Below, in pieces: positions 35,673-45,798 of a DNA stretch of 64,000 nucleotides. Position 1 is the first letter of the stretch; each line of letters opens with the position of its first letter. The notes under the pieces were generated by a model. The model was given only the letters and a program-made list of their open reading frames with translations, did not search any database and was not told where the DNA came from. Position numbers and translations under genes: made by a program. This stretch comes from Ruminiclostridium cellobioparum DSM 1351 = ATCC 15832 (GTDB lineage: Bacteria; Bacillota; Clostridia; Acetivibrionales; DSM-1351): assembly GCF_000621505.1 (NCBI RefSeq), contig NZ_JHYD01000027.1:55092-119091 (forward strand). Direction: 5' to 3'.

Positions 35673-36590
35673 CTATCCCTTAACAGCACCGATGGTAACA
35701 CCTTTAACAAAATATTTCTGCAGGAAGGGATATACCAGCAATATGGGAACAGATGCAACAACTGTAACTGCTGCCTGCATAGAAACAGGGGTAACTGAAT
35801 CAGTTACAGGCCTGTTGCCATATATGGAAGATGCCGACTGATTTGCTCCTGAATTCATTGATGATGATAGTAATTTCATCATTTCATACTGCAGAGTTGT
35901 TAAGCTCTCTTTACTGGAGGCATAAATAAAGGTATCAAACCATGAATTCCATGCCCCAACAGCACACCATAGGGCTACAGTAGCCAATACCGGCTTACAG
36001 CAGGGTAAAATAATCTGGATAAAACATCTGAAATGGCCTGCCCCATCAATATATGACGCCTCAAAAAGACTTGCAGGTAACGATTGCATATATGATCTTA
36101 CAATTATTATATTAAAAACACTTACCAATCCTGGGAGAATATACACAAAATAGTTATTGATAAGATTCAGATCCTTCATAAGAAAGTAATTTGGTATCAA
36201 ACCTGCTGATATATACATTGTAACCAGAAAGTACCGCGTTACAAACTTTCTCCACAGAAATTCAGGTCTGGAAAGCACGTAACCAACAAGCGCAGAAATG
36301 AAAACGCCTAAAACTGTAGACAGTAATGTACGTGTTACGGAATTTACAGCACCTGTTACCAGTAGATCGTTTTTAAATACGGTTTGATAATTGTATAAAG
36401 AAAAAACACGGGGGAAAAAAGTTATTCCACCAAGGAGAGTATCCTTTGCGTTATTAAATGATACAACAATTGTATTCCAGAATGGGTATATCATAACCAC
36501 TATTACTGCAAGCATTATTATTGTATTAATCGTGTAAAATATAAAAGATTCAATTTTGCTGCCTTTTGTTGCCAAGCCACTGTTTTTCAT
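35673..36590 (-). CDS. LplC-like CUT1 sugar ABC transporter permease (xylo-oligosaccharide operon)
   Basis: A 305-residue permease with six hydrophobic helices and the ATPase-docking motif EASYIDGAGHF. The ending VTIGAVKG is typical of LplC/YtcP-type permeases that work with long LplA-type lipoproteins. The gene starts 12 bp after the partner permease gene, with GGGGGTG upstream of the ATG. Import of xylo-oligosaccharide is inferred from the GH8 gene that follows. Confidence 0.92.
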   Translation of the reverse strand: MKNSGLATKGSKIESFIFYTINTIIMLAVIVVMIYPFWNTIVVSFNNAKDTLLGGITFFPRVFSLYNYQTVFKNDLLVTGAVNSVTRTLLSTVLGVFISALVGYVLSRPEFLWRKFVTRYFLVTMYISAGLIPNYFLMKDLNLINNYFVYILPGLVSVFNIIIVRSYMQSLPASLFEASYIDGAGHFRCFIQIILPCCKPVLATVALWCAVGAWNSWFDTFIYASSKESLTTLQYEMMKLLSSSMNSGANQSASSIYGNRPVTDSVTPVSMQAAVTVVASVPILLVYPFLQKYFVKGVTIGAVKG

Positions 36591-36602
36591 TTTAACACCC
36601 CC

Positions 36603-37565
36603 TTAGAATACGCTGTTTTCATCAAGTTTTCCGGATATATAGTTCGATATTGAAACCAGAGCAATTGATATTACAGATTTGAAAATACCTGCCGCAGTTC
36701 CTAAAGAATAATTACCAAGAGTAATACCATATTTCAGTACATAGATGTCTATTGTTTCAGATACATCCATTACCAAGCCTCTGCCGAAAAGGTACTGTAC
36801 TTCGAAGCCGGCATTCAACAGCCAGCCTAAATTCATTATTAAGAGTACAACTATGGTTGGGCGAATTCCGGGAAGAGTAACATGCCACATTTTTCTATAA
36901 CGATTCCCGCCATCAATTTCACAGGCTTCATATAGTTCGGTATCTATTGAAGACATTGCAGCAATATAAATAATTGAGTTCCAGCCTACTTCTTTCCATA
37001 CATGTGAAAACGCAACAATCCACCAGAAATACTTCTGTTCTCCCAGCCATAATACAGGTTTGTCAATAAGGCCAAGCCCCATCAGAAGATTATTGAGTGT
37101 TCCATCATAGGTTGATAATATATTTGATATTAATGAACAAACTATTACCCAGCTAAGAAAGTGAGGTAAATAGGATGCTGTTTGTACAACTCTTTTAAAA
37201 CCGATACTTCGAATTTCATTTAATAATAATGCAAACCCTATAGCAAAAACAAAGCCGAAAACCAAATTCATTATTGACATGCCGATAGTGTTTTTAAAAG
37301 TTCTCCAGAATACAGGGTCATTAAACATAAAGGTAAACTGGTCAAAGCCCACAAACTTTGAATGCCAATACCCTTTAGCCGGCCTGAAGTTCTGGAAAGC
37401 CATAATCCACCCTGAAAGGGGATAGTAGCAGAAAATAAAGGTCAGTATCATGCAAGGTATAACCATAATAAAAAGCGGTATTTGCTGCTTATATTCTTTT
37501 ACTCTTTTAAGCCTTTTATTTGTCTGAATAGTTTTAGTTTGTAATACAACGCTTTTTTGTTCCAT
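36603..37565 (-). CDS. LplB-like CUT1 sugar ABC transporter permease (xylo-oligosaccharide operon)
   Basis: A 320-residue permease with six helices after a basic cytoplasmic N-terminus (TNKRLKRVKEYKQQ) and the coupling motif EACEIDGGNRY. It pairs with the LplC-like protein. GGAGAG stands 6 nt before the ATG. A 10-bp hairpin in the 142-bp gap upstream separates it from the lipoprotein gene. Confidence 0.92.
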   Translation of the reverse strand: MEQKSVVLQTKTIQTNKRLKRVKEYKQQIPLFIMVIPCMILTFIFCYYPLSGWIMAFQNFRPAKGYWHSKFVGFDQFTFMFNDPVFWRTFKNTIGMSIMNLVFGFVFAIGFALLLNEIRSIGFKRVVQTASYLPHFLSWVIVCSLISNILSTYDGTLNNLLMGLGLIDKPVLWLGEQKYFWWIVAFSHVWKEVGWNSIIYIAAMSSIDTELYEACEIDGGNRYRKMWHVTLPGIRPTIVVLLIMNLGWLLNAGFEVQYLFGRGLVMDVSETIDIYVLKYGITLGNYSLGTAAGIFKSVISIALVSISNYISGKLDENSVF

Positions 37566-37660
37566 AATAATCTCTCCAAATCTGGTTAGTTTTGCACGCT
37601 GTCAACCCCAATTACATATGTTTTAGAGTTTACAGTGCACCTTAGAGGCTTATAAAACTA

Positions 37661-37685
37661 GAAGAGAGGAGATTGTCCTCTCTTC
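37661..37685 (-). promoter_or_regulatory. Intercistronic hairpin after the lipoprotein gene
   Basis: Perfect 10-bp stem GAAGAGAGGA/TCCTCTCTTC (37661-37670 and 37676-37685) with a 5-nt loop, followed on the minus strand by TAGTTTTATAAG. It probably attenuates transcription or stabilises the upstream mRNA so that lipoprotein exceeds permease. Confidence 0.55.
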
Positions 37686-37707
37686 CGGTTAAGGATTATT
37701 GTTATGG

Positions 37708-39447
37708 CTATTTTTTAGCCGCATCCATCTTTTCTTTAATCTGACGGTTTACTTCATCCAGATATGGCTGTGGATTAGCAGCCTCAACTTCTTTTACAAA
37801 CTTATCCCATAAAGCGTCATAATCTGCCGGTTTAGCCAAAATCAACTGTGGATCATACTTACGGCAAACATCAATGAATCTTGTATTTGCAACCTTTGCA
37901 GGACTTCCATCTTCAATCGGGAATGACCAAACCGGATAATAATCGGCACGTTTGACCGGTTCTGACAATATTCCTGCCGGGAACTCTACATTGAGTGCCT
38001 TAAGGAAGTTCTGATCGTACTCTGATAAAGCTGCCATGTATTCTTCTTTGGATGCGCCTGGATCACAAGGAGTTCCATCATCATACATACCCTGCATTTT
38101 TGGAGTATACTGCCACAAAGTATCGCCTGTCATTTCACGTTTCTTGGCAGTATCTCTCATAATGTCACGACGTTCATCGGTTAATTTTCTTCCGTTGGTA
38201 CCGACTTTTACCCAGTCCTTGCCTTCTACACCCCATGCGAGGTAGTCCTGAACTTCACGATTTAACAAATAATCATAGTATGCAAGCAAACGATCTACAT
38301 TTTTGCAGTTCTTTGTAATAAGTAATCCACCGGTTCCTGTAATTGCTGCCGGCGGGTCAATAAAGTTATCCTTGACACCGGGATTTGCTATCGGAACAGC
38401 AATGTATGTGCGATTGAATTTTTTAGCTGCTTTCAAAGTATCATCAGCTTTCTGGAAATTCCAATACTGGTCGAATGTACCAAGCACTGCTCCGGATGAC
38501 AATCTTGCAATGTATTGGTCATAGTTTTGAGTAAATGTTTCAGCTTCAATAATACCCTTATGATACTCATCGTTTAGCTTCTTATACCAAGCTTTTGCAG
38601 TGTCAGTTATCTGATAAAGTGACGCTGTAAACGAATTCTGATCAACGATAACATCGCCTTCATTACCTGAACCTAAGAGGTGCATTGCAGGGTTACGCAA
38701 GCAGAAGTCTCTCCATCCGTCACTGAGAACTTCAAATCCGATTGTCTTTACTCCATCAATATCAGGATGTTTTGCTTTGTAGTCTTCTATCATCTGGAAG
38801 TACTCATCAACTGTCTTTGGTATTTTATATCCGGATTCCTCAATTACAGCCTTCTGCATGAAGAAACCTGCGCCACCGTTCTGGAATATAGGAGGATCAT
38901 TTTCATATGCGTTATAATTTTCTATGGTATATGCATGTCCGTCTCCAAATCCGGCCTTCATTTTATCCATAAATTTTTCATAATGTCTTTTAAGATTTGG
39001 ATAGTTAAGTATTTTATCTTCAATTGGTATAGCAGCACCTGCATCAACAAACTTTGCACCTTCTCCGAATACTACATCCGGATAATCTCCGCCGGCAAGC
39101 ATTACTCCAATTTTTTGCTGCAAATCACCAACGAGGAATTCAAATTCCATTGTAACACCGGTTAATTCTGTTATTTTCTTAAGAACCGGGTTGTCCTTTG
39201 AAGGCGCCTGACCCGGGTCACGTAAAAATACTTTAAAAGTTATTGGATTATTGCGATCTGCCATCATTGGTAAACCTGTTTCAGGATCCTTTTCTGCAGT
39301 GGCTGAAGTTGTTGCAGCTGCTGTAGACGTGGAAGTCTGTGAACTTGTTGTTGCTCCAGAAGAATTATCTTTGGAACCACAAGCAGCGAAAGAAAGAACT
39401 ACAGATGAGGCAAGTATAGCTGCTAGAACTTTTTTAAACTTTTTCAT
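37708..39447 (-). CDS. LplA-type sugar-binding lipoprotein (xylo-oligosaccharide operon)
   Basis: A 579-residue solute-binding protein, the long form associated with LplB/LplC permeases. The signal has basic MKKFKK, a hydrophobic stretch and a lipobox ending SFAAC with C23; a Ser/Thr/Ala-rich linker follows. The ATG at 39447 is chosen; a GTG at 39462 is part of the AAAGGTGG ribosome site. It lies 116 bp after the response-regulator gene with no terminator between, so kinase, regulator and transporter probably share one transcript. Ligand: xylo-oligosaccharides, inferred from GH8. Confidence 0.9.
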   Translation of the reverse strand: MKKFKKVLAAILASSVVLSFAACGSKDNSSGATTSSQTSTSTAAATTSATAEKDPETGLPMMADRNNPITFKVFLRDPGQAPSKDNPVLKKITELTGVTMEFEFLVGDLQQKIGVMLAGGDYPDVVFGEGAKFVDAGAAIPIEDKILNYPNLKRHYEKFMDKMKAGFGDGHAYTIENYNAYENDPPIFQNGGAGFFMQKAVIEESGYKIPKTVDEYFQMIEDYKAKHPDIDGVKTIGFEVLSDGWRDFCLRNPAMHLLGSGNEGDVIVDQNSFTASLYQITDTAKAWYKKLNDEYHKGIIEAETFTQNYDQYIARLSSGAVLGTFDQYWNFQKADDTLKAAKKFNRTYIAVPIANPGVKDNFIDPPAAITGTGGLLITKNCKNVDRLLAYYDYLLNREVQDYLAWGVEGKDWVKVGTNGRKLTDERRDIMRDTAKKREMTGDTLWQYTPKMQGMYDDGTPCDPGASKEEYMAALSEYDQNFLKALNVEFPAGILSEPVKRADYYPVWSFPIEDGSPAKVANTRFIDVCRKYDPQLILAKPADYDALWDKFVKEVEAANPQPYLDEVNRQIKEKMDAAKK

Positions 39448-39563
39448 TTTTATAAAGTCCACCTTTCTTTATTTTTGATGAACTAATGATATCATGGAGC
39501 AAAATCAAAGTAATTTAAAAAACAATACATGAAATATAAATTATTATACCTTCTGCCTCTTTA

Positions 39564-41096
39564 TTATTTTTCACTGACATTGTGGTTTCTGTACTCATTA
39601 GGGCTCTGCCCCACCTCCTGGGTAAACTTGGTGATAAAATAACAGCTTTCGGAATAACCTACCTCATTAGCTATTTCATATATAAGTTTGTCTGTCTGCA
39701 TCAAAAGCCTTTTTGCCTCTGCTATCCGCAGTTGGTTCACATACTGGTTAAAATTAACTCCTGTGGCCTTTTGAAATGCTCTTCCCAAATAAGCCGCATT
39801 CACAAAGAATTTATCGGCCACCTTTTTTATATTTATTGGTTCCATATAGTGAAGATGTACATATTTTATAACATCCTTGCTAACTCCTAAATTAGTCATT
39901 TTACATCTGCGCTCAATATATTCCAAACCGTCTGTAACCATGGAACAAAGCATATCCTTCCATTTGTTGAAAGATATAAAATACGGGGAATCCAGCCACT
40001 CCGGACGGGCCAGCACAGCTTCATTCTGGTTGTCTGCCGAATTAATTTCATCTAAAATAAGGTAATAAATCCTGTAACTTATTTCTTGAATATAGTGAAT
40101 TCCCAAATGAATGTTTTGAGTTTCCCATATTAATTTATCAATAATATTGATAATGCCATCTCTTTTCAGCGATTGCAGATTTACTCTGATCTCATCCATA
40201 TACTTACGCTCAAAGCACAACTCCCCGCTGCTTGTAAAATTGACCGGACTGTAATCCATAAACTCAATAGGTGAGTAAAAAAGTTCGGTCAGCATGGAAT
40301 ATATATGATTTGATAAATCTTCTCTAAAGGTATTTTCCTCATGATTGAAAATATAAGAATCAAAGAATAAGGAACAATTTAAATTATGCTTTTTTAATAT
40401 TGGGAGCAGATTATTTGAAAAACATTTTTTGTTGCTGTTAAAGGGTTCTAATGCTTTAGGCGGAAGTAAAAAGGTGTACTGACTGCTTTTGGTTCTGAAT
40501 AAATAGTTCTCCAATTCTCCTCCTAAAAAATCCTTAAGACAATCCTGGAGTATGATATGCGGGTTACTTTCTTTAGGATCATATGAGCAAGGCAAAAGGA
40601 CGCAGGTCATCAGAGTATGATCATTAAATTGCTCTCTTCCTATTGCCGCCCCATTGTATAAATTATTAAGCATATTCAAATTCTTACGAAATAAATCATT
40701 ACTCTTTCTGTCAACGTTATCTTCCAGTTCACTATGAATTGATTGAAGTACCGGGATAATTTCGTCCTCATCAACGGGCTTTGTTAAATAATCCTTTACG
40801 CCGTATTTCATGGCTTCTTTTGCATATTCAAAATCACTGTACCCCGAGAGCATGACAACCAGAGTGTCTGAATAGTCACTTTTCCTAAGCTTCTTTAAGA
40901 ATTGGAGTCCGTCCATAACAGGCATCTTTACGTCAAGTAGAATTAAGTCAGGCTTAACAACCGTAAGTTTTTCCAAGGCTTCTTCTCCATTTATGGCTGT
41001 ACCTTTTACCATAAATCCATTTTGTTCAAAAGGGATGGCTTTAGGCAGATACTCCCTGATTGTTTTTTCATCATCCACCAACATAATTGAATACAC
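39564..41096 (-). CDS. YesN-like AraC-family response regulator (xylo-oligosaccharide operon)
   Basis: A 510-residue regulator with a receiver (acidic DDE, D55 in LLDVKMP, lysine in LTKPVD) and a C-terminal AraC double helix-turn-helix (VNAAYLGRAFQKATGVN and VGYSESCYFITKFTQEVGQSP). The start is taken as GTG at 41096, where AAGGAGG stands 7 nt upstream and the protein begins in the usual YSIMLVDDE manner; a longer frame to 41153 only shadows the kinase gene. The GTG shares its G with the kinase stop codon (TAGTG). Its operon promoter carries the 30-bp box at 43071-43100. Confidence 0.9.
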   Translation of the reverse strand: MYSIMLVDDEKTIREYLPKAIPFEQNGFMVKGTAINGEEALEKLTVVKPDLILLDVKMPVMDGLQFLKKLRKSDYSDTLVVMLSGYSDFEYAKEAMKYGVKDYLTKPVDEDEIIPVLQSIHSELEDNVDRKSNDLFRKNLNMLNNLYNGAAIGREQFNDHTLMTCVLLPCSYDPKESNPHIILQDCLKDFLGGELENYLFRTKSSQYTFLLPPKALEPFNSNKKCFSNNLLPILKKHNLNCSLFFDSYIFNHEENTFREDLSNHIYSMLTELFYSPIEFMDYSPVNFTSSGELCFERKYMDEIRVNLQSLKRDGIINIIDKLIWETQNIHLGIHYIQEISYRIYYLILDEINSADNQNEAVLARPEWLDSPYFISFNKWKDMLCSMVTDGLEYIERRCKMTNLGVSKDVIKYVHLHYMEPINIKKVADKFFVNAAYLGRAFQKATGVNFNQYVNQLRIAEAKRLLMQTDKLIYEIANEVGYSESCYFITKFTQEVGQSPNEYRNHNVSEK

Positions 41097-42889
41097 TAAA
41101 ATTCCTCCTTTGAGTACCTGACAGGTATGATTATGTCTATTTCCGTTCCGCATTTCTCCCGGCTATGAATATCCATGGTAAAATTCCTGCCATAGTATAG
41201 TGACAAACGTTGATATACGTTGTACAAGCCGACACTGTGAGTAAGCTTTTTTCCTCCCTGAAGCATCAATTTCAACTCTGCTAAACGGCTTTCATCAATT
41301 CCTATTCCGTTATCAGAAACAGATATCATTAACTGATTATCTATTACAGCCACGGATATTTTAACCGTTGTGTTTCGAGAAACCGACTCAACACCGTGAA
41401 CACAGGCATTTTCCACTACCGGCTGAATAATAAGCTTTGGCAGCAGACAGGCCTTCGCTGCCTCTTCAACCATTATTTCGTACTCAAATTCATCATCAAA
41501 TCTGTACTTTTGAATAAAGAGAAACTCTTCTAGAAATTTCATATCTCCGCTAAGCGATATTATGTCATCATCCCAATTAATAAGATGTCTGAACATTTTA
41601 GAAAGATACATTATTATCTTGGCAGTTTCAGCTTCATTTTTTACTATAGCCTTTAATCTAATGCTTTCAAGTGCATTAAACATAAAATGGGGGTCCACCT
41701 GGCTCTGCAGAGCCAGGAGTTTTGCCTGTGCATTCTCTCGTTCCAGTTGGGCTTTAATTATTCGGGAATTATATTCCTCATCAATCAAGGTTTGCAGCTG
41801 TAAACTCATATGATTAATACTGTCAGCCAGAACACCTATTTCGTCGCATCCAATTTTATCCTGACTTATTTGTGTAAAATTTCCCTTTGCAATGTTTTTT
41901 GAAAGGTTCACTACCAGCTTTGTCCTTTTAGTGATATTACCTGCTACCATAAGAATAAAAAAGAATGCCAGCAGCATACTCCCAAAAGCAATCAAAATAG
42001 TTTTTCCTCTCATAAAGTTAAATTCTTTTGAAATAATATTCGAATCGTAAAAACCATAAAGTGACAGAGGTACATCTCCCAGAGGCTGCTTAAGCACTAC
42101 GATACCTTTTTTCAGTGTATCCTCTGAAAAAACCTCAAATGCACCTAGCTCATGGTAATAATTGGCAGATGCAATTATTCTGTTATCGGAATCAACAAGG
42201 ACTATATTGTCAAACAGGTCGCTTTCTCTGAGCATTGTAGAGATATAAGACAAATTAATATCTATTCTTAAAGCTTTTTTATATTTTGAATATTGAGGGA
42301 AATAGACCAAAGGCCTTATAATACTCAGACTCTTGTCGTGCTCGGTTGCTAACTGCAGCGGAACTAATGCTACTCTTAGTCTTGGTCCATTTGTTGATTT
42401 TGTTAATTCATCCGTCCGGCCATCAAGTAAATTCTCTCCAAGAGTGTCAAATTCGTCCGATGCGATTTTTTTAACAAGGGCTCCATTGAATAAAGTAGGG
42501 TTGTCAGAATAGAGGGTCAGCTGAATAACCTGTTGGTTATAGGCCAGATCGGAAAGCAGCAGACTTTTGATATTATCCTGATAATCCATAAGATAGTTAA
42601 TCTTCTCTTCATAATTTGTGTCCAAAAAATTATACAACATTTCGTTTGTATTATACCTGAGTGCCAAAGACATTGATCCTGATATGCATCCGTTGACCTT
42701 GCTTTTTTTTTCACTTAAGGATAATTGGAGCCGCTGCATCATTTCTTCCTGAATATTCTTTTCTGTTGCATTTAAAAAGAATATATTTTGAATTAAAAAC
42801 GGAACAATAACACATCCAACAAAAATAAGCATCATTTTTTGTGTTATTGAAAAATTATTAAGAAACCTGTGAGAAAATAGCTGTTTCAT
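41096..42889 (-). CDS. YesM-type sensor histidine kinase (xylo-oligosaccharide operon)
   Basis: A 597-residue kinase with transmembrane segments near residues 17-40 and 296-318, an extracellular Cache-like sensor of about 255 residues, HAMP, and phospho-acceptor H401 in VDPHFMFNALE. The N box is PVVENACVHG and the G box DNGIGID. The Asn-rich FLYN motif common in this family is FMFN here. The ATG at 42889 has AGGGG upstream. It is the first gene of the operon that continues through regulator, transporter, GH8, esterase and DUF3237. Confidence 0.9.
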   Translation of the reverse strand: MKQLFSHRFLNNFSITQKMMLIFVGCVIVPFLIQNIFFLNATEKNIQEEMMQRLQLSLSEKKSKVNGCISGSMSLALRYNTNEMLYNFLDTNYEEKINYLMDYQDNIKSLLLSDLAYNQQVIQLTLYSDNPTLFNGALVKKIASDEFDTLGENLLDGRTDELTKSTNGPRLRVALVPLQLATEHDKSLSIIRPLVYFPQYSKYKKALRIDINLSYISTMLRESDLFDNIVLVDSDNRIIASANYYHELGAFEVFSEDTLKKGIVVLKQPLGDVPLSLYGFYDSNIISKEFNFMRGKTILIAFGSMLLAFFFILMVAGNITKRTKLVVNLSKNIAKGNFTQISQDKIGCDEIGVLADSINHMSLQLQTLIDEEYNSRIIKAQLERENAQAKLLALQSQVDPHFMFNALESIRLKAIVKNEAETAKIIMYLSKMFRHLINWDDDIISLSGDMKFLEEFLFIQKYRFDDEFEYEIMVEEAAKACLLPKLIIQPVVENACVHGVESVSRNTTVKISVAVIDNQLMISVSDNGIGIDESRLAELKLMLQGGKKLTHSVGLYNVYQRLSLYYGRNFTMDIHSREKCGTEIDIIIPVRYSKEEF

Positions 42890-43037
42890 AATGATACCCC
42901 TGTAATAATCCAATATTTTTGATGCTTGGCAAGCTTTCTCTGCAAAGTAACCCTGCCATTACCAATATTTATTCATTTTAAAATTCTAAAGTGGGCACAA
43001 GCGACAGATTCAAATAAATTTAGAATAGACTATCTAA

Positions 43038-43100
43038 ATTATAAAATGAATAGGACCTCACTTCTATTAACATTTCTTTACTTTCTTATCATTTGTTTAC
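43038..43100 (-). promoter_or_regulatory. Promoter and 30-bp operator of the xylo-oligosaccharide operon
   Basis: Minus-strand TATAAT at 43043-43038 lies exactly 27 nt after a 30-bp box at 43100-43071 (starts GTAAACAAATG, contains AAAGTAAAG, ends AAATG). The same box and spacing occur at 48599-48661 and 56821-56883. Repeated GTAAA/GTTAA-like units at about 10-bp steps fit AraC-type binding. Confidence 0.7.
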
Positions 43101-43190
43101 CTTTATTATAGTTTTACCGCTGTCGGATAATTAGCGGATAACTCCCTGTGAATATGAAAAAGCTAATGCTTTCCGACAAATAAAAGCAAA

Positions 43191-43221
43191 TGTCCTGGCG
43201 TTTACATTCAATGCCAGGACA
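43191..43221 (-). terminator. Terminator of the GH51 operon
   Basis: Stem TGTCCTGGC/GCCAGGACA with a 13-nt loop, followed on the minus strand by TTTGCTTTTATTTG. It lies about 90 bp after the GH51 stop codon. Confidence 0.75.
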
Positions 43222-43307
43222 TAAAAATTATAAAGTATAAATTTCATTTTGTAAATATTTCCGGTATTCATTTTATTTCAGCAAATTCTCGGGCAATTCA
43301 ATCAAAT

Positions 43308-44786
43308 TTACACTATCTCCAGCATAACTACCGACTTTGGCGGTAATTTCCCAACAACATGATTGTTTACAAGGCCGATACCTTCAAGACACTTTATCAC
43401 CAGATTGTTCGGTGCATCAAAAGTATTTTTGGCATTTATCTCATGGGAGGTTATAATGCTTCCTGTAGCGTATCGCGGAGCAAAACCACGTATATCTATA
43501 TCTATGTCTGCATCCTGCCAAGGACTCAGGTTACAAATAGATATATGTATTTTCCCCTCCTTGTCCTGAGAAGAAGAAACACTTATCTGAGATATTTTAT
43601 CCCCGCCTAGTGCATAATCAGGACTTTCAAATTCCATTGACAACAACCGGGCACCATGGTGTACCTTATACATATCAAATATATGATATGTCGGTGTCAA
43701 AAGCATCTTTTGACCCTCCGTAAGGATTACTGCCTGAAGAACATTTATCATTTGAGCTATGTTCGCCATTTGAACCCTGTCACAATGATTATTGAATATA
43801 TTAAAATGTACTGCTGCTACAATGGCATCTCTTAATGTATTTTGCTGGTACAGGAAGCCCGGATTGGTTCCGGGTTCCACGGCAAACCATGTACCCCACT
43901 CGTCAACTATCAAACCGACTTTTTTCTCAGGGTCATATTTGTCCATGATTGTAGCATGCCTGTTCACAAGTTCTTCCATGTAAAAAGCATTCTGTAAAAC
44001 CGAAAACCATTCATTTTCCTTAAACTCTGTTGCCGACCCCTGTTTTGACCAGTCTTTGGAGATTCTTGTATAGTAATGAAGGCTTAAGCCATCCATCTGC
44101 TTTCCGGCTTCCCTCATAAGGACTTCCGTCCAATGATAATCGTCCACCGAAGCACCACCTGCAATCTTGTATATCTTGTTATCTCCAAAGTTTCTTACGT
44201 AGGTGGCATACCTTTTGTACTGATCCGCATAGTATTCGGCCCGCATGTTTCCGCCGCAGCCCCAGTTTTCATTTCCGACTCCGAAATATTTTAAGCTCCA
44301 GGGCTCATCTTTTCCGTTTACTCTTCTCAAATCCGCCATTGGAGATTTACCGTCAAAGGTAATATATTCCACCCACTGCTGCATTTCCTGAACAGTGCCG
44401 CTGCCTACGTTGCCGCAGATATACGGCTCTGCACCAATCAACTGGCAAAATTCAAAAAACTCATGTGTGCCGAAATGATTATTTTCTACAACGCCTCCCC
44501 AATGAGTATTTACCATACAGGGCCTTTTTTCTTTAGGCCCTATGCCGTCCATCCAGTGGTACTCATCTGCGAAACATCCTCCCGGCCATCTTAAAACAGG
44601 AATTTTTATTTTTCTGAGTGCTTCAACTACATCTGTACGAAAGCCTTTTATATTTGGAATCTGAGAATCCTCTCCAACCCATATTCCTTCATATATGCAT
44701 CTTCCAAGATGCTCAGCGAAATGCCCGTATATATTTTTATTTATTATTCCTTTTTTTATATCGGTGTTCAGAATCATTTTTACCAT
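43308..44786 (-). CDS. abfA: GH51 alpha-L-arabinofuranosidase
   Basis: A 492-residue cytoplasmic enzyme of family GH51. Signature stretches are [18 protein letters not shown] near residue 19, [15 protein letters not shown] near 64, the acid/base E173 in [11 protein letters not shown] and the nucleophile E296 in VDEWGTW. It releases arabinofuranose from short arabinan or arabinoxylan oligomers. As the last gene after an LplA/B/C importer it indicates that the operon takes up arabinose-substituted oligosaccharides. The ATG at 44786 has AGGAG about 12 nt upstream, a little far; an internal ATG three codons later is possible. Confidence 0.93.
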   Translation of the reverse strand: MVKMILNTDIKKGIINKNIYGHFAEHLGRCIYEGIWVGEDSQIPNIKGFRTDVVEALRKIKIPVLRWPGGCFADEYHWMDGIGPKEKRPCMVNTHWGGVVENNHFGTHEFFEFCQLIGAEPYICGNVGSGTVQEMQQWVEYITFDGKSPMADLRRVNGKDEPWSLKYFGVGNENWGCGGNMRAEYYADQYKRYATYVRNFGDNKIYKIAGGASVDDYHWTEVLMREAGKQMDGLSLHYYTRISKDWSKQGSATEFKENEWFSVLQNAFYMEELVNRHATIMDKYDPEKKVGLIVDEWGTWFAVEPGTNPGFLYQQNTLRDAIVAAVHFNIFNNHCDRVQMANIAQMINVLQAVILTEGQKMLLTPTYHIFDMYKVHHGARLLSMEFESPDYALGGDKISQISVSSSQDKEGKIHISICNLSPWQDADIDIDIRGFAPRYATGSIITSHEINAKNTFDAPNNLVIKCLEGIGLVNNHVVGKLPPKSVVMLEIV

Positions 44787-44899
44787 ATAATAAATACTCT
44801 CCTATCTTAATTTACCTCCATATCGGTTTTAATCCAACCTTCGGTTTAGTGCAAGCCTGGATTTCAAAAGTTTATCCAAAGCCTGAACTCCTTGATATA

Positions 44900-45784
44900 T
44901 CAACCCTTAACGCCGCCAAGAACAATACCCTTTACAAAGTACTTCTGAAGGAATGGGTAAACAAGTATTATGGGCAGCGAACCCAGGAAAATCTGAGAGG
45001 ATCTTAGAGTCCTGTCGGACACTGTTGCAAGTTCCGAAATTTCCTGACGTGAAAGCATACTGTAGGATCTCTGAACAACAATAGTCTGTATATAGCTTTG
45101 CAGCGGATAATTCTCTGCCTTGTTCATCAGTATAAGACCGTCAAACCAACTATTCCAGTGACCTACCAGAGAAAACAGGGTTATGGTGGCAAGGGCGGGA
45201 GTAGATACTGGTACGTATAATTTCCAAAGCGTTGTCCAATGGCCTGCCCCATCTATAAAAGCTGCCTCACTCAACTCCTTGGGTACCTCTCTGAAAAAGT
45301 TTAAAAGAAGTATGACACTGAAAACAGGTACAGCACCCGGCAGCACAAGCGCCCATATGCTGTCAAGCAATCCTGCCTGCCTGATTACGGTATACCAGGG
45401 AATCAAACCTCCGCTGAATAACATTGTTACGAAAAATGCCCATGCATAAAATGTACGGAATCTGAATTCGGTTCTTTCCTTTGATAAGGGGTAGGCGCAC
45501 AAAATAGTAAGCACCAGATTAACAGCTCCTCCAATTGCTATTCTTTCAGCCGACACCAGCATTGAATGCCAGAATGCCCCTCTTTTTGCCACATACATGT
45601 ATGAATTCAAAGAGAATTCAACCGGCCAGAAAACAACCTTTCCTGCTGCAGCAGCCGAGCTTGAGCTGAATGAGACCGCTAAAATGTGAATAAGCGGGAT
45701 AATACAGAGCAGTGCTGCCAAAATAAGAAAACAACTGTTTATTATTGTAAAAACACTAAGTTTTTTTATACTTTTAAGTTTCAA
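44900..45784 (-). CDS. LplC-like CUT1 sugar ABC transporter permease (arabino-oligosaccharide operon)
   Basis: A 294-residue permease with six helices, the docking motif EAAFIDGAGHW and the usual end LGGVKG. The start codon is TTG at 45784, preceded by GGGGGG at 7 nt. It lies 14 bp after the partner permease gene and before GH51, so uptake of arabinose-containing oligosaccharides is inferred. Confidence 0.91.
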   Translation of the reverse strand: MKLKSIKKLSVFTIINSCFLILAALLCIIPLIHILAVSFSSSSAAAAGKVVFWPVEFSLNSYMYVAKRGAFWHSMLVSAERIAIGGAVNLVLTILCAYPLSKERTEFRFRTFYAWAFFVTMLFSGGLIPWYTVIRQAGLLDSIWALVLPGAVPVFSVILLLNFFREVPKELSEAAFIDGAGHWTTLWKLYVPVSTPALATITLFSLVGHWNSWFDGLILMNKAENYPLQSYIQTIVVQRSYSMLSRQEISELATVSDRTLRSSQIFLGSLPIILVYPFLQKYFVKGIVLGGVKG

Positions 45785-45798
45785 TTGTATACCCCCCT

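Larger units (their letters stand above)
42890..43307. other. Intergenic region between kinase gene and GH51 gene
   Basis: These 418 bp contain the kinase-operon promoter (43038-43100) and the terminator of the GH51 operon (43191-43221). No further coding sequence is supported. Confidence 0.5.
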